Notes: generated from the letters alone by a model not told the origin. A stretch of 64,000 bases of DNA from Mytilus galloprovincialis (GCF_965363235.1 NC_134846.1:2485001-2549000), one strand, 5' to 3'. Counted from the first letter of the stretch, positions 23,025 to 35,484 are shown. Translations and numbers: made by a program.

Positions 23025-24390
23025 TTGTTTAAAGTTCAAAGCTGCAGACAGACAAAACAAATCATCATTGAATTTAAACAGATTTAAGTTTAAAGCAGAA
23101 CCATCGACTTAAAATTTTAACAACAGTAGAATACATATTATGAAAGAGTTGGTTTTTTAAAAGTTTCACTATGTAGTTGTACTATCTTACGATGGCTAAA
23201 ATATTGCTGGTTGAGTTGAATGATTGGCTATGAATTGCCTAATTGACCGAATGCAAACGCTAGTGGACTCTGAAATCCTAAATTTTCAACTAAATTTGTT
23301 ACCATTAACTCTTATTAAACTTTATTTTTTACAACGTGTACTTGTTGAATATATGTAATATCTACATTAAGTTCATAAAACATATTATGTACGTAAATAT
23401 CCAAGAGGTATTTATTCACTACATTCTTAGTGTGTCTATTTTGACAAAGCATGTAAGTTACCTTCAAAGGTTTCATCACTTGAATATTATTTAAAAGAAA
23501 CAATGATCGCTTGAATAAATAGCAACGCAAGCACTTTAAATTTGCTATGTAAGCAAGACAAAAATAAATTGGGATTTTCCAGTGTTAAAATAGATAGTAT
23601 ATGGTAAATTAAACTTGTACTGAATAATCTATTGACTTATTCATAGACGGGTTTCCCAAATTTAACAAGTAGTGTGTCTCGATGGATGTTACGCCTACAA
23701 CTTTGTGATTTATCGTCTAACAAGTATTATTTCTAAGAAACTTCTTAAATTACTGACCCTAATCAATGACCAAAATATCATTAAATATAAAATAGAGCTA
23801 ACTATGATAATAATATAGTGTTAAAAATGTGGACAAGTGATTGTTTCAACTATACCCTATTTTAGATTATTTTCAGTTTGTTGTGTACCTCTCTTATTAA
23901 TTTTATCGCGTTTGCAATTCGATATGTATGTCTCTTTTGTTATCTTTCGCTTATTTTGTGCTTTGAAGTAATTTTATCATTATGTTGATTTGGTTCTCTT
24001 TGGAAGAATGAATTCTGTAATAAATTGTTCGTTACTATTTCTGCACTTATTTTGAGACAACATTTTAATTAATATTTTAAGTATTTTTTTTTTTGAATTT
24101 CAAATGTAATAGTCGCAGTGACAACAGTGTATTTTTAAATTCCCTACTATTCTATTGGAAAAAATGACAAAAAAACCCTAAAATATGAATCAATGAAAAT
24201 GATGATATCTGAAGCAAAAAGATAGTAAAATACCATTTATTATCAAATACAAAATTACCAATACTTAAATACTTAACCAATAAAAAAAAATAGATGTAGT
24301 TGTTTTTTATTTTTGTATGTGGTTTTTTTATTAATTTTATTATGATTATTATTACTTTATTGTTATTATTATTATTCTTATTAGTTAGAT
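23025..24390 (+). repeat. Uninterrupted copy of the duplicated locus (empty site)
   Basis: This matches 820-2040 and 4588-5000 joined together. The junction reads GTGCTTTGAAGTAATTTTAT at about 23960-23979, where the first locus carries 2.5 kb of PLE-A. It serves as the pre-insertion reference for PLE-A element 1. No gene is seen in it. Confidence 0.7.
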
Positions 24391-24774
24391 TTAAAAGTGT
24401 CGATTTCATGTGTGTTTGAACATTTCATATTACATCTGCTGCTAAGTTTAGAGAGACAAATATCTGGAAACTAAAAAAAGTCCTTTTTCCGTTAATTAAA
24501 AATATCATTAAAACATCATATTGATAAGGAGTATAATAGATAATGAAATAAGAAGACATGGAACTATTGTCAATACGAAAACTATATTCCAAAGATATCA
24601 GTATTCTATTTGTGTAATGTCGTGTTACATATATGCACCAGGGATATAACTTTCCAAGTTCTTGATAGAATCAACACAATGGATACCACATACAAAGACT
24701 AACAATTCTATATAAAAGTCTGGAGATAACTTGCCAGGACTTTACAATTAGTCAAAACAGAGAAGGCCACTGAA

Positions 24775-25095
24775 TCTACACTGTTGCAGTTCTATGTTAT
24801 GTTGTCTTCGCTATTGTTTGTCTGTTTGTCTTTTGTTTTTAGCCATGGCGTTGTTAGTTTATTTTCAATCTGTGAGTTTGACTGTCCCTCTGGAGTCTTT
24901 TGTCCGTCTTTTTGAAATATAGTTTACAGCATTCAGATAAAAAAAGGGACGTATATTCTTATGCTAAGTCTTTAGTTTTCTATGTTGTGTCTTGTGTACT
25001 ATTATTTGTCAGTTTGTCTTTTTCTTATTTAGACATGGCATTGTCAGTTTATTTTTTAGTAATGAGTTTGACTGTCCCTTTCGTCCCTCTTTCCG
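24775..25095 (+). repeat. Two PLE-B solo 3' tails in tandem
   Basis: 24780-24915 and 24960-25095 each carry TCTATGTTGTGTC or its variant, the ATGGCRTTGTYAGTTTATTT word and the GAGTTTGACTGTCCCT terminus, in the same orientation about 180 bp apart. Either tandem duplication or two independent truncated insertions would explain it. Confidence 0.65.
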
Positions 25096-25099
25096 AAAC

Positions 25100-26400
25100 T
25101 CCACATAACTCGAAAAATTGTTTGCTAGTGGTCAAAACAAACAAGGCAAATTATTTAAGATTCTGCCTATAAAAAACAATACAGTTTGCGATTAATTCAG
25201 AACAAAGAAGACTGCTGTACATAAATATAGCTGTCATTAGTTAACCGATGATCACTTCTCGTAAATCAATCAAGAGACAACATATCAATGTAAAACTGTT
25301 TACAACCAGTCGAAACAACGAGTATTACTTAAAATAAAATGTTGTAAAAATATGAAAATAATGAATATTTTTCTGTAAATACAGATACATATCAATTATA
25401 TATCCTTTCTAAAACCATTTCCAAGAGATTTCCCATTAATTTAATGCTTAATGTATAAATATCTTATATTGATAATAATTATGTTAAATTTTCGTTTTTT
25501 CTCATAAATATATAGTGGTTTTGTTTGTATGTTTAAGTAAGAAGGGTATGGCCAACAGCAATTTCCTAAAACAATTGAAAATTAAGACATCATGAAATTG
25601 AAAACAGTTAATCGACCATTATTAAGAAAGAAACATGATTTAGTTTTCCATTATTATTATTTTACTGATTTTGCCAGATAGCAATTATCTATTTAAAAAC
25701 GGCTTCAGCTCTGAAAATTTTCAATCTTAAATAAGGAAGGTTGTTCTTTATTTTAGAAAACTTCCACTGGCCTTGTAACAATTGGTATTTACAATTTGCT
25801 ACTATAAAATGTAGCTTTTTTAATCAAGCATTTGAATTGATAATTATTGTAAATCATTTTAATAAAAGTTAGCAATTTCCAGAGTATTTACATAAAAAAA
25901 AATATGACTTAAACCACTTTATTAAAAAATAAAGAACTATTTTTATTTGTAAGGGGTTGCGAATTTTTATTGATCAGAATATAATTTCTTTCATGCTAGC
26001 GCACATATTTTATTTCACATGTAGAAAAAGAAAAATCATTTTATCTACCTATGCACAGGAGTGAAGTAATGGAATGATGCATATATTGCATGAATAAACA
26101 AAAGTTACAAATTGTAATATTGTACCTAGAAAAAAAACGATACAGAAAAAATATAGATTAGAACCTAATTACTCAAATGTATATACAATAAACTCATCAT
26201 AGATCCCAAGCCTACAATTGTGTAGGACAAACGCACGTGTCATGTAAAACAATAATCAGTCAGTAACGATAGAATTAAAATTGAAGTTTTTTTACAATAA
26301 ATGCAAAAACATGAAATTAAGAACATGTCTTTAGTTGGTATTTCGATTTCAAATTGATAATATGTTATTTAATGTCTTTACTGCCAATCAATTGAAATAA
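25100..26400. other. A+T-rich non-coding stretch
   Basis: I see no gene, RNA or repeat boundary. A scrap near 26195-26215 (AACTCATCATAGATCCCAAG) matches the end of a retrozyme family present at 39790. Confidence 0.45.
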
Positions 26401-26415
26401 AGTTAAATCATAACA

Positions 26416-26631
26416 TTGATAAAGGATGACATGACAGCAAATGCCTCATGTACACTGCATATATTGGACAATGAAAAAATTAAGCATTGTGAATTTCAGC
26501 TTCCTAAACATACAAACAATGTATTAACATATGAATTTATGCAATGTTTTTCTCAAGTTGTTTTAAAAGCCCATAACACTGACGAGAGTGGATTCGTTAT
26601 GCTATTTAAGTCATTAAACCACTCCAATTAA
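26416..26631 (+). CDS. Unrecognised 71-codon open frame
   Basis: The frame begins MIKDDMTANASCTLHILDNE and ends GFVMLFKSLNHSN. I do not recognise it. It stands out because its residue composition (charged, cysteine- and histidine-bearing, not low-complexity) is more protein-like than its neighbours and it is not part of any repeat that I could match in the window. Stops lie just upstream in frame; an AG directly before GATGAC could be an acceptor, making this a terminal exon. It could equally be chance or a relic of an unidentified element. Confidence 0.2.
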   Translation: MIKDDMTANASCTLHILDNEKIKHCEFQLPKHTNNVLTYEFMQCFSQVVLKAHNTDESGFVMLFKSLNHSN

Positions 26632-26639
26632 CATAGCAT

Positions 26640-27970
26640 TTTTCTAAATAATCAGATATTTGTACTTTACTTTAATTGTTTCGTATTTATTTATTTTGAA
26701 ATAAATGATTATATGTATATCAACCATCAAGAGAATATATTCCCATTGTATATAACGATTCATATTTAATATATTGCATTGTTTTTTAATGCCTCTTTAA
26801 AAGAATCTCCATATGCGTCAAAAACGTTTTCAGTGATAATATTGTATTGTCAAAATTTTCGAGTCATTAATTGACCTTATAAAACTTTTGTCTTGTTTTA
26901 TTAAAGAACCTTACTTGTAACAAATATTTGAATCGGTTAAATCATTTTATCAAGTTTTATTGAATAAACTCTTAATGTAGTTTTTATAAACTTAGATGCT
27001 TGTTTCATTTTTCTTCTTTATACCTGTTGTATTTGTCAAAATTACTCCGAACTGTTTAATGACTAGGAAATGCGCTTAGACAGAATAAAATATGATCAAT
27101 TTTAAATTACTAACCGCGTTTAAAGACAGAATATAATTAATAAATAACCGATATACATAAATTTCGGTTTTTTTGGTTTTCTATTTAGGTAACAACATTC
27201 CAATCGGATGATACAATTGTTGTATCTGCTATAGAAAATTTATTTTGAGTTTAAGCGTGCATACTTTTAAAGGTTTTAACAAATTAAACACAGTTATGTA
27301 ATGTGTTATGTAAGAAACCGATGAAGATACAACTACTTTGTCATTATGATCTGATTTAAATTGTAAAAGCATCAGTATTTTTTGATTTTGACAGGTAAAG
27401 TTTAGATAAAAATATATTCTACCTGTAAATGAATAGTCTAATCCTTAGCACAACCTTTCAAAGTGTCTTGTTAACAGCATTTTAATATGATCGACGTCTA
27501 TATCATTAAACAATTTGGGTCAGTGGAAGTTTAGTTGGAAATTCCCAAGTAATATTTTGATAAGGTCAATGAACAGTTATATACTTAAATCTGTTGTAAA
27601 ATGAAACCTAAACTAATACAGTACATATTAGATATATTTGATTCAGTAGTCATTCAAAACCTTTATTATATTTCCGAATGTCTCTATACAATAATGATTT
27701 ACATGCACATGCGCTGGTTTCAATAAATATAACAATGTATAATGGCATTATAAATCAACTCTTCTCCAATTAATTATCATTAAATACGTATGTTAAAATT
27801 TATTAGTCTTGATAATTTTTTTCTAAAACGTTGTATCAATTATATGCCTTTGAAGCGTTTCAAATATTTTGATTTATCATTATCTGTACACATTCTGGCC
27901 ACATTATAGCTTTTCGATTTAGTCATATGGTCATATACATAATTAAAATGACACTCCAAAATAATTAGCT
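26640..27970. other. A+T-rich non-coding stretch
   Basis: No gene or clear repeat was recognised on either strand. Confidence 0.5.
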
Positions 27971-27974
27971 AAAC

Positions 27975-28240
27975 GGATACATAGATATAGGAAGACATGG
28001 TATGAATGCCAATGAGACAACACTCCATCAAAGTCACAATTTAAAAAAGTAAACCATTATAGATCAAGGTACGGTCTTCAACATGGAATCTTGGCTCATA
28101 CCGAACAGCAAGCTATAAAGACCACCAAATATTTACTTACAAACATTCAAACGGGAAAACCAACGGTATAATCTGTATAAAAACGAGAAAAAAATATGAA
28201 CCTCATCAACAAACGACAACTGCTGAACATCAGATTCTTG
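27975..28240 (+). repeat. R1 repeat
   Basis: Carries ATAGGAAGACATGGTATGAA, CCAATGAGACAACACTCCAT, TCTTCAACATGGAATCTTGG, AACGGGAAAACCAACGGTAT and a final AACAAACGACAACTGCTGAA, the full R1 order. Confidence 0.75.
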
Positions 28241-28404
28241 AAAACCTTAGAGATAGCACATCTGGTGATTAAAAAACGATGTCTTTATAAAGAACATGTA
28301 TTTAGATGTTCACTATTTATCTCTGGTCGTAATTGTTTTTTATCTTTAAAAAAACATGAAGTATGAATTTGGTCCATCTATACTTTATAGGGGGATATGG
28401 ATGA

Positions 28405-29100
28405 GGTTTACAGCGAGAATACCGAATAATTGGGAAAACACAAAGAATACAGAATAATGGCCACAAATAAAATGAAAAGAGAAATATGAGATACCAGAGT
28501 ATGAAGAAAACCGAAATATGGGTGCTCAAACATTAAGAATAGAGAAATATGGGGAGCTAAAATATAAAGAAAAGAGAAATTTGGGATGCAAAAATATAAA
28601 GAATAGACAATTACCAATGTATGAGATGCAAAATTTAAAGATAAGAGAAATTTGAGACGGCAACAATTATTAAGAATAAAAAAATAAGGGACGCAAAAAT
28701 ATAAGGAATAACAAAATATGGGTTGCCAATTATAAAGAATGCAGATATATGGGGTGCTAAAATATAAAGAACAGCGAAATTGGTGGTGCTAAAATATAAT
28801 GAATACGGAAACATTGGAAGCAACAATATAAACAGAAAATAAATCAGAGAGGCAAACATTGTAAGAATAGAGCAATATGGGGTGATAAATATAGGAATAG
28901 AGGAATATGGAGTGCAAAACATAAAGAAAAGAGAAATATGGGGTGCACATATAGGAATAATAGAGAAATATGGGATGCAAAAATAAAGAGAATACAGAAA
29001 TATAGGGTGCTTAAATAAAAAAATACAGAAATATGGGAGGCGAACGATATAGACAACAGAGAAATATGGGTGCAAAATTATAAAGAACAGAGAAAAATGG
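28405..29100. repeat. Degenerate minisatellite, about 31-bp unit
   Basis: About 700 bases built from variants of a unit near GAGAAATATGGGGTGCAAAA plus ATATAAAGAATA, repeated some 20 times with drift in length. The minus strand is nearly free of stop codons in all three frames, giving several overlapping open frames rich in Phe, Tyr, Ile and Leu. These are a composition effect of the purine-rich unit and not genes. Confidence 0.85.
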
Positions 29101-29119
29101 TGAATAGCAAAAGTGACAG

Positions 29120-29235
29120 TTTATATGTGCTCTTGTTTGTTTGTCCTTTTCATTTTTAGCAATGGCGTTGTCAGTTTGTTTTAAATTTATGAGTTTGACT
29201 GTCCCTTTGGTATCTTTCGTCCCTCTTTTATATGA
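29120..29235 (+). repeat. PLE-B solo 3' tail
   Basis: TTTTCATTTTTAGCAATGGC, GTTGTCAGTTTGTTTTAAAT and CCCTTTGGTATCTTTCGTCC mark the shared PLE-B 3' terminus. It borders the minisatellite. Confidence 0.75.
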
Positions 29236-29239
29236 TTTA

Positions 29240-30980
29240 CTTATAAGATGAATTTTATCGTTGAATATTCTTACGGTTGTTATAAGCATGTCTTAGAATT
29301 TAATTTTTAAATGGTACAACTTTCATTGAAGTCTACTGATGATCAAAATGTGTCCTTGCTAGGCGTGGGAGGAAGGCACTCTGTAACTAAAGGCGAAGAC
29401 AGTGATACTAGTATATGGAAACTCGCAATATTGATGTACACATTATTCCTTTTTAGAATTACTGCATACTTATGATTCAGGGGTTGGCCTTCAAAGATTA
29501 GATTTATCTCAGAATAATCCGCGTACGTTTTCAAGGGTGCACCGTCCTCCTTCAAGGGTTCGCGTACGTTTGCGAAGGTGTGCCGTCAACTTTTAATGGT
29601 TTTGCGTCACGTGTTCAGGTTTGAAGGCAGAATGGTTCAACACTAGGTTGTGGCGCCCAAGTCCTGAACTAACGATAGACTTATCCAATACTAAGGTATA
29701 GCGTAAACACAAAGAGGGCAACTGTAAATTTAAGGGTTTAGTGTGTGTTAAAACAAAAATGCCACATACATTATAATTGTTTTGAACGGTGAAATTAAAG
29801 AAGGGAATATTAACATAACAGAAACTTTATGTGACTCATTTTTATGTTGTTGGCTTTCAGTAATTATTAATCCTTTTCGGAACTTTGTGTCTTTTGGTAT
29901 TCCGTTATTTTTTTACTGTTCAGTTTCGATCTGGTGATTTCCATAATCTATATATTTCTTAGTGGTTATCATCATTATGGGTTTTTTCCCAAGTCTATTG
30001 ATATCTTTATGGTTATCATCATTGTGGGGATATCTCCCAATTATATTGATTTCTTTGTGACTATCAATCATTTCGACACCTCAGGTCAAGGTCATGCCAT
30101 GTTATGATATTCTATTATATCACAAATATATAAAGAAGTTTTTCCCTTTTGAATAATTCTGAACAAAATTAATTGATTGATTAATATTCAACGCCAATTT
30201 TAGCTCTGTTGATTATTGTCGAAGAAAAGTTGAATGCACGATGAGGTTGATTGACCTTCATCATAACAACTTACAATCCTCGACATATTACCCATAAGTC
30301 AATGTTTTGACTTGCTAGGGGAACAGTACTTGAACCACTCGGTCATCCTTGCCCCTGAAAATAACAAAGACTACTGGTTCAATATCTAATGAAAAAATAT
30401 ACCAGTGATATTAGGCTTCTAAATTTATACAACATAGTCGCAATACAATAATTTACACATCTTCTCTTCTGTATAATTTGGTCCCTGATAGATAGTTTAA
30501 TCATTAACACCTATACGTCATCTTCTAGCTTTCATATAGGTTTTCATTTTATAAATTTGTTAATTTCTGCGTCGTTTGGTCTCTTGTAAAAAGTTGTCTC
30601 ATTTGGTATTCATGCCACATCTTTTTCTCATATTTAATCATTCATTGCTTGGATTTAATCTATTTGGTAATTTGTTAATTTCCATTAAACCATTCACATG
30701 GCTTAAATTTATTAAAATGAATCCATATCATTTGCATAATTATTTCATGGTTAATGTTCAGGGTAGATGCCTCTCGAAGGAACGTACAACGAACAAAACA
30801 AGAGGAATTAAATCAGATATAAAATCAAAATTGCCACACAGAGCTAAACATGATGTTTCCCATTAGTTTTTACTGAATTACGCTCGCTTTAAACAATATG
30901 TCATGTTTCATACATTTTTTTATTTTCAATTGGTACAGTTTTTTTCTAATGCTTCGTTTTTATGTATGTTGCATTCGCTT
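29240..30980. other. Non-coding stretch with two short local repeats
   Basis: At 29519-29600 a word like CGCGTACGTTTNCAAGGGTG occurs twice. At 29945-30060 a block around GGTTATCATCATTATGGG occurs twice. No gene was recognised. The small frame near 30576 overlaps a worn R1 scrap (AAGTTGTCTCATTTGGTATT). Confidence 0.5.
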
Positions 30981-30984
30981 TGTT

Positions 30985-31115
30985 TTTGATGCACTTCAGT
31001 GTTTCTATTGTTTCGTTGTTTTCCTCTTATAGTCGCTGTGTTTTCTTTGTTTAATTTTGTAACCCGGATTTGGTTTTTTTTTCAATCGATTTTTTACTTT
31101 TGTAAAGGACCTCTT
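30985..31115 (+). repeat. PLE-A 3' region scrap
   Basis: CACTTCAGTGTTTCTATTG, TTTCGTTGTTTTCCTCTTAT and TAACCCGGATTTGGTTTT are worn versions of the PLE-A tail near its 3' end. The terminus itself is lost. Confidence 0.55.
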
Positions 31116-31386
31116 TAGACACAGCCAATCAATGATGTGGTACTTTCATTTAAACAAATTATCGACCAGGTTCTTATATGAAGAAAGACAATAACAATCA
31201 AAACCAAGGAGTAAACGAAGACTCATAAAACCTAAAGACAGTTATAAATAATAAGTAAATGTCACTTTACTGCATGTAATTAGCGTTTATTCTTGTATAT
31301 TTGTTTTAATAAGACGTTTATATGCCTTAAATAAAAGAACTCCACCAAAAACCACTCCACTAAAAGAACTCCACTAAAAACCGGGA

Positions 31387-33609
31387 CTAAGTATGTAGTT
31401 GATGTCTCTTCCTGCAATGGCGGTGAGGACCAGGAGTCGCTACCATTGGTTCAGGAGTAGTTGTTGTTGGACATCCTGAACCTTTCTGGATGATGTTAGA
31501 CGAAGCACATGCTACACCAGGTGAGGTGCACATTGAAGGTTTATCACAGTAAAGAGGCAGCATGCCAGATCCTGAAAACATAATATATTAATTATTTGTA
31601 ACTTCTGTAATGTTATTGAATACTTTTTAGCCACAAGTAATTGGTTCGACAATACACGTGTTCAGTATATATGTTACAGTGAATTTGTAAAATCAGGGAT
31701 TTTGTAAAATCACTGTACTAATCAGTGATTTTATAAAATCAGTAACAGCTTTAGTGGTTTTGTTAAATCCCTGAAATTGTTAGGGATTTCACAAAATCAC
31801 TGAAAATAGAGCTAGGGATTTTGTAAAATCCCTGATTACAATAAAGTATAACATGCTATTAGAAATATGTTTTTCCTAATATAAAAATAGACCAATAATC
31901 ACTAATGATTTGGAAACATATTTGTTTAATAAACAACAGGGTATAATGATAATGACTAAAAGGCATTATAAAAGGATATTAAGACCACTGTGAATTTTCT
32001 AATTTTTGCATGGCAAGTTTGTGTGACATCTACTGTTACATTATTGCCCTGCTTTTTGATGCATGTTTGAACATGTCCTCGGAAAATTGATATCTTTGCT
32101 TTTTAAAGACTTAACGACAATACTTAGCTGTAGCAGCTCTACGTTTTTTAGATGACATTCTTCTCAAAGTTCCTTGTAAAGTTCTAAAGCTTTGTATGAA
32201 ACATTTGCACACTTTCTATTCGCGTACTTTTAATACCATTTTGTCCCTACCACAATAAGCTATTGATATGTGAATTTTCTTAACTATGCTGTCCATGTCT
32301 TCAAGACATACAAAACATTTTAAAAACATCTTCATCTGATGAATACCGTTTTTAACAATTTTTTTCAAATCTTCACATTGAAGAACTTCATACCTACATT
32401 TATAAACAAAAATTAACTTTATTTGAATTGAGTTGAGAAAGTTTAGAAACTTCTCAAAATGTTTATCACTTTGTGATACAATGCATGTATCTGATATATG
32501 ACCAAAGTAGGTAAAACTTTTTTTTATTTTTGCTTGGTTAGAACCTATTCATAAACATGCAAGTACAAAACAAAGTATTCTTACCTATATTTTCTTTTGT
32601 TCTTATTTTTTATTAATATTTTGTGAATATAAATGTTTTTTTTGAAGGCAGCAAATTAATAATACTTATTTTCTTTTTATATATAAAATAAAGGCTAGAT
32701 TAACCTTTAACTTATCGAATGTTAATGTTGTAGTCTTTTTTTCACACAAATTCTTAATAAAACGAATGAGTTTATTTACAAATCCCCTGAATTTAATCAG
32801 TGAATCTGTAAAAAAAAGATCTTTATTATTTCAGGGATTTTGTAAAATCACTAGGCAAAATCAGGGATTTTATAAAATCACTAATCAGTTCAGTGATTTT
32901 ACAAATTCCCTGAAATTTCAGTGATTTTACAAAATCCCTGATTTCACACATTCCCTGTAACATATATACTATGTTTTATTTTATTAGTTTTGAACTAAAT
33001 ACATGTATTTAATTGTATATCCATGAAGTTTGCGTTCTAAAACAAAATATTTTAAATTTTTATCATTGTTTGTTTATGTTTGATTGTTACCTACACGTAC
33101 TTCAGTTGCATGAGCAGATATTTCTCCTTCGTGCATGTTAAAAAAACGAGCAGTAACTTTATTTCTAAAGCATTTATGCATACTTGACACTGACAGTTTG
33201 GTTTCAAGCGGTTCTGGTAAAGCCATTACTACTAGTAAAAGGCAGATCTTTTGACGTTCCAAGACTAAAATATGAGTCTACTCTAACAATTAAGATTGAT
33301 AGTATAATGTCATGAGAGAAGGTGGGTTACCTGAGCATATGTAGTAAACCGTCAGATATTTATATATGCCTGGACATGGGTCGCCGCCATATGTAACGTT
33401 GGAAGGAGTTACTGAACAAGTCGTTTGGTTTTGACACAATAGTTCGATATTTTTATGTACATGCACAGAGCATGGAGATGAAAATGACGGACCAACAGAC
33501 GAATGTGGGCATGTCGTTACTTCATTTTGGCCATACGTAGCATTGGTGATCGTAATGTGTGTAAAGTTTCACCCTTCACAAGATAATTCATTTGTAGTGT
33601 CATCACACA
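31387..33609 (-). pseudogene. SUEL/rhamnose-binding lectin gene, 3' exons, stop codon in the lectin domain
   Basis: Exon 33609-33331 encodes a SUEL-type (galactose/rhamnose-binding lectin) domain. CDDTTNELSCEG is followed by an in-frame TGA (33571-33569), then NFTHITITNATYGQNEVTTC, a Cys-rich middle and GGDPCPGIYKYLTVYYICS, which carries the family's DPC-x-G-x-YKYL signature. It is phase 1-1, with donor GTAACC. Exon 31571-31387 (acceptor TTTTCAG) adds a Cys-rich then Thr/Pro-rich tail, beginning GSGMLPLYCDKPSMCTSPG, and a stop. A possible exon at 33264-33091 is also phase 1-1 but would need a 66-bp intron, so it may be optional or false. Such lectins are secreted and bind sugars, often in immunity. 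The nonsense codon suggests a pseudogene unless it is a sequence error. Upstream exons were not found. Confidence 0.7.
31664..32970. mobile_element. 1.3-kb inverted-repeat element SA1 with subterminal palindrome arrays
   Basis: The ends AGTATATATGTTACAG and CTGTAACATATATACT are exact inverted copies. Inside each end lies an array of palindromes of the form TCAGGGATTTTGTAAAATCA; I count about six on the left (31681-31835) and four on the right (32831-32942). Half-sites are either AGGGATTTT or AGTGATTTT. The interior (about 31860-32820) is A+T-rich with no recognisable transposase. The element sits in the intron of the lectin locus. It is a non-autonomous DNA transposon by its architecture; the superfamily is not clear. 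Confidence 0.75.
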
Positions 33610-33649
33610 CTTGAACCATTTGCAATCCAAAAATGATATAATATTTTAA

Positions 33650-34390
33650 TGCGTTTGATATATAAATTTGTTTATTGTAGTGTTATCATTATAATTTAGG
33701 CAAAGCAGGATAAGAACTAGATGACATTATAGGGAACGTTTCCTTCGCTTACATCGCCTGTCACATTTACAAAACTTGTATTCACCAATATGTTGTTGGT
33801 TTTGTTGGGTAGTGTTAAATGCTACTTCAACAACTGTCGCTACATTATGGTTGTCGACTTTGTTTCGTAGAGAATAGTTGAATTTTGATATAAGAAACAG
33901 AAAAGAGTTAACAGGTGGAGTGACAGTTCAGTTGCAGATGTATGGTTGTCTGAATTAATGACTTAAAACGTTAATGCATATACTTACCAGGGGATCTCAG
34001 TACTACAAAGTAAAACCATTTACATTATACAAAGATACCAGGATTATCATTCACATGATAAGTCTGTGTTATAGTCCAGTCAATTTATCATAACTTTTAC
34101 CCTAACCTTAAAGTGATTGCAACTGAAGAAATTTATGTTTTAATCTTTAGCATTATACCCCAAATATACACAGAAAAAGAGTCCCATCAAATCTAACTTG
34201 AGGAAAACTCATAATGATGTTGTATTAGAAATATAACTGCTGCATCTTAAGAATCTGCTTAACAAAAGGAACAAACCACCAATACTTTAAAATCCCAAAA
34301 CCTTTTGAGATACATGTTTTAATTGAAGACTGTTTATGTAGCAATAAATCACGTTCACTTCCCCCGAATCTGTCCTGCAGAATTAGATTG
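33650..34390. other. Non-coding stretch upstream of the lectin exons
   Basis: No further lectin exon was found. A 15-base stretch near 33990-34004, flanked by TTTGTAG and GTAAGT on the minus strand, could be a microexon but cannot be supported alone. Confidence 0.4.
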
Positions 34391-34394
34391 ATTA

Positions 34395-34615
34395 CCAGGT
34401 TTGCACTTATACATGGGCAACACGACGGGTGTCACACCTACTTACCCTTCCGGAGCATCTGAAATCCTAACCAGTTTTTGGCGTTGTTCGTTTTGCTCAG
34501 TTTTATTATGTTTGTTGTTGTATTTCGAGTACTTTTGGTTGTCTGTTTGTCTTTATTTATTTTATCCAGGGTGATGGCAGTTTATTTTCAAATTATGAAT
34601 TCAATTTGAAATAAA
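34395..34615 (+). repeat. PLE-B solo 3' tail
   Basis: Contains GGCAACACGACGGGTGTCAC, TTACCCTTCCGGAGCATCTG and GTTTTTGGCGTTGTTCGTTT in PLE-B order, then a decayed terminus near 34570-34600. Confidence 0.7.
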
Positions 34616-35484
34616 GGTGTATTTAAAAGTTTTATCAAACGAACATTGATACATAAAAGTGTGTTCAGACGTAACAGGTGTTACTTCGATTGATATATCA
34701 TGATTTCTGATCTTCAGTGGTTTTTTTAAAGCAAAAGTAACTTTAATATACAAAGGTTGCAGTTTACTTCAGAGAACGAGCAGTTTTTAAATTAGAAAAT
34801 GTGTAAATACTGTCCCTACCTTCAGCTATCCAAGTGGAAGTTGACTTTTTACAAATCTCACATATCTCTGTTAACTCTGGGCAAACGTTTTAGGCACTAA
34901 ACGATAATGAAAGTTTTGTTACGAAGTAAAATATGCATTTATATCATCTTCAAAGTTTCAATTGCTCTCAAAACGAATATCATAGCTAGTTCAGGGTAGA
35001 TATCATGCATTGTTTCAAATAGGTATGACTTGATGTTTAACAAAACTTCCGGTTAGCTCATGCCAGAAGGGAGAATTTACTTCTTGACTGTTTATAGCCA
35101 TTGGCAGAATGGCTACTTATAGATGCTGCAGACCTAATATTCTAATATAAGGCACTATCCGCTCTTGAAAACGTTTATTCTTGTAGTTTCAAATCATTGT
35201 TGTATCCTATTGCTCTTTATTTGAAAGGTTCATTTACTGATTTCTAATTTAATAGAGGATATCTATCCAAGTAAAAAAATCATTACATCCACTGACAAAA
35301 AAAACTCACAAAACGCAAAGGAACAGATCTTTTGTTTCTGTACTTCATATATCAAAACAAACTCTCATCTCTCTGCCCCAAGCACTGATTTGACCGTAAT
35401 TGTTAAATTATACTACCCAATCAGGCACATTTAACAAGAACATACTGGAAACAAGTAAATATTCAAAACAAAATATTTCCTTTG

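Noticed and set aside
28405..29100. Possible CRISPR-like array of repeats
   Set aside because: Units are contiguous and degenerate with no unique spacers, and the DNA is eukaryotic.
28317..29289. Overlapping minus-strand open frames rich in Phe, Tyr and Ile, which look like membrane proteins
   Set aside because: They arise from the 31-bp minisatellite, occur in all three frames of one strand, and follow the repeat unit and not a protein family.
30576..30866. 96-codon plus-strand frame
   Set aside because: It begins in a worn R1 scrap, and the rest has no splice signals or domain.
33990..34004. 15-base microexon candidate on the minus strand flanked by TTTGTAG and GTAAGT
   Set aside because: Too short to support without transcript data, and nothing upstream to join to it was found.
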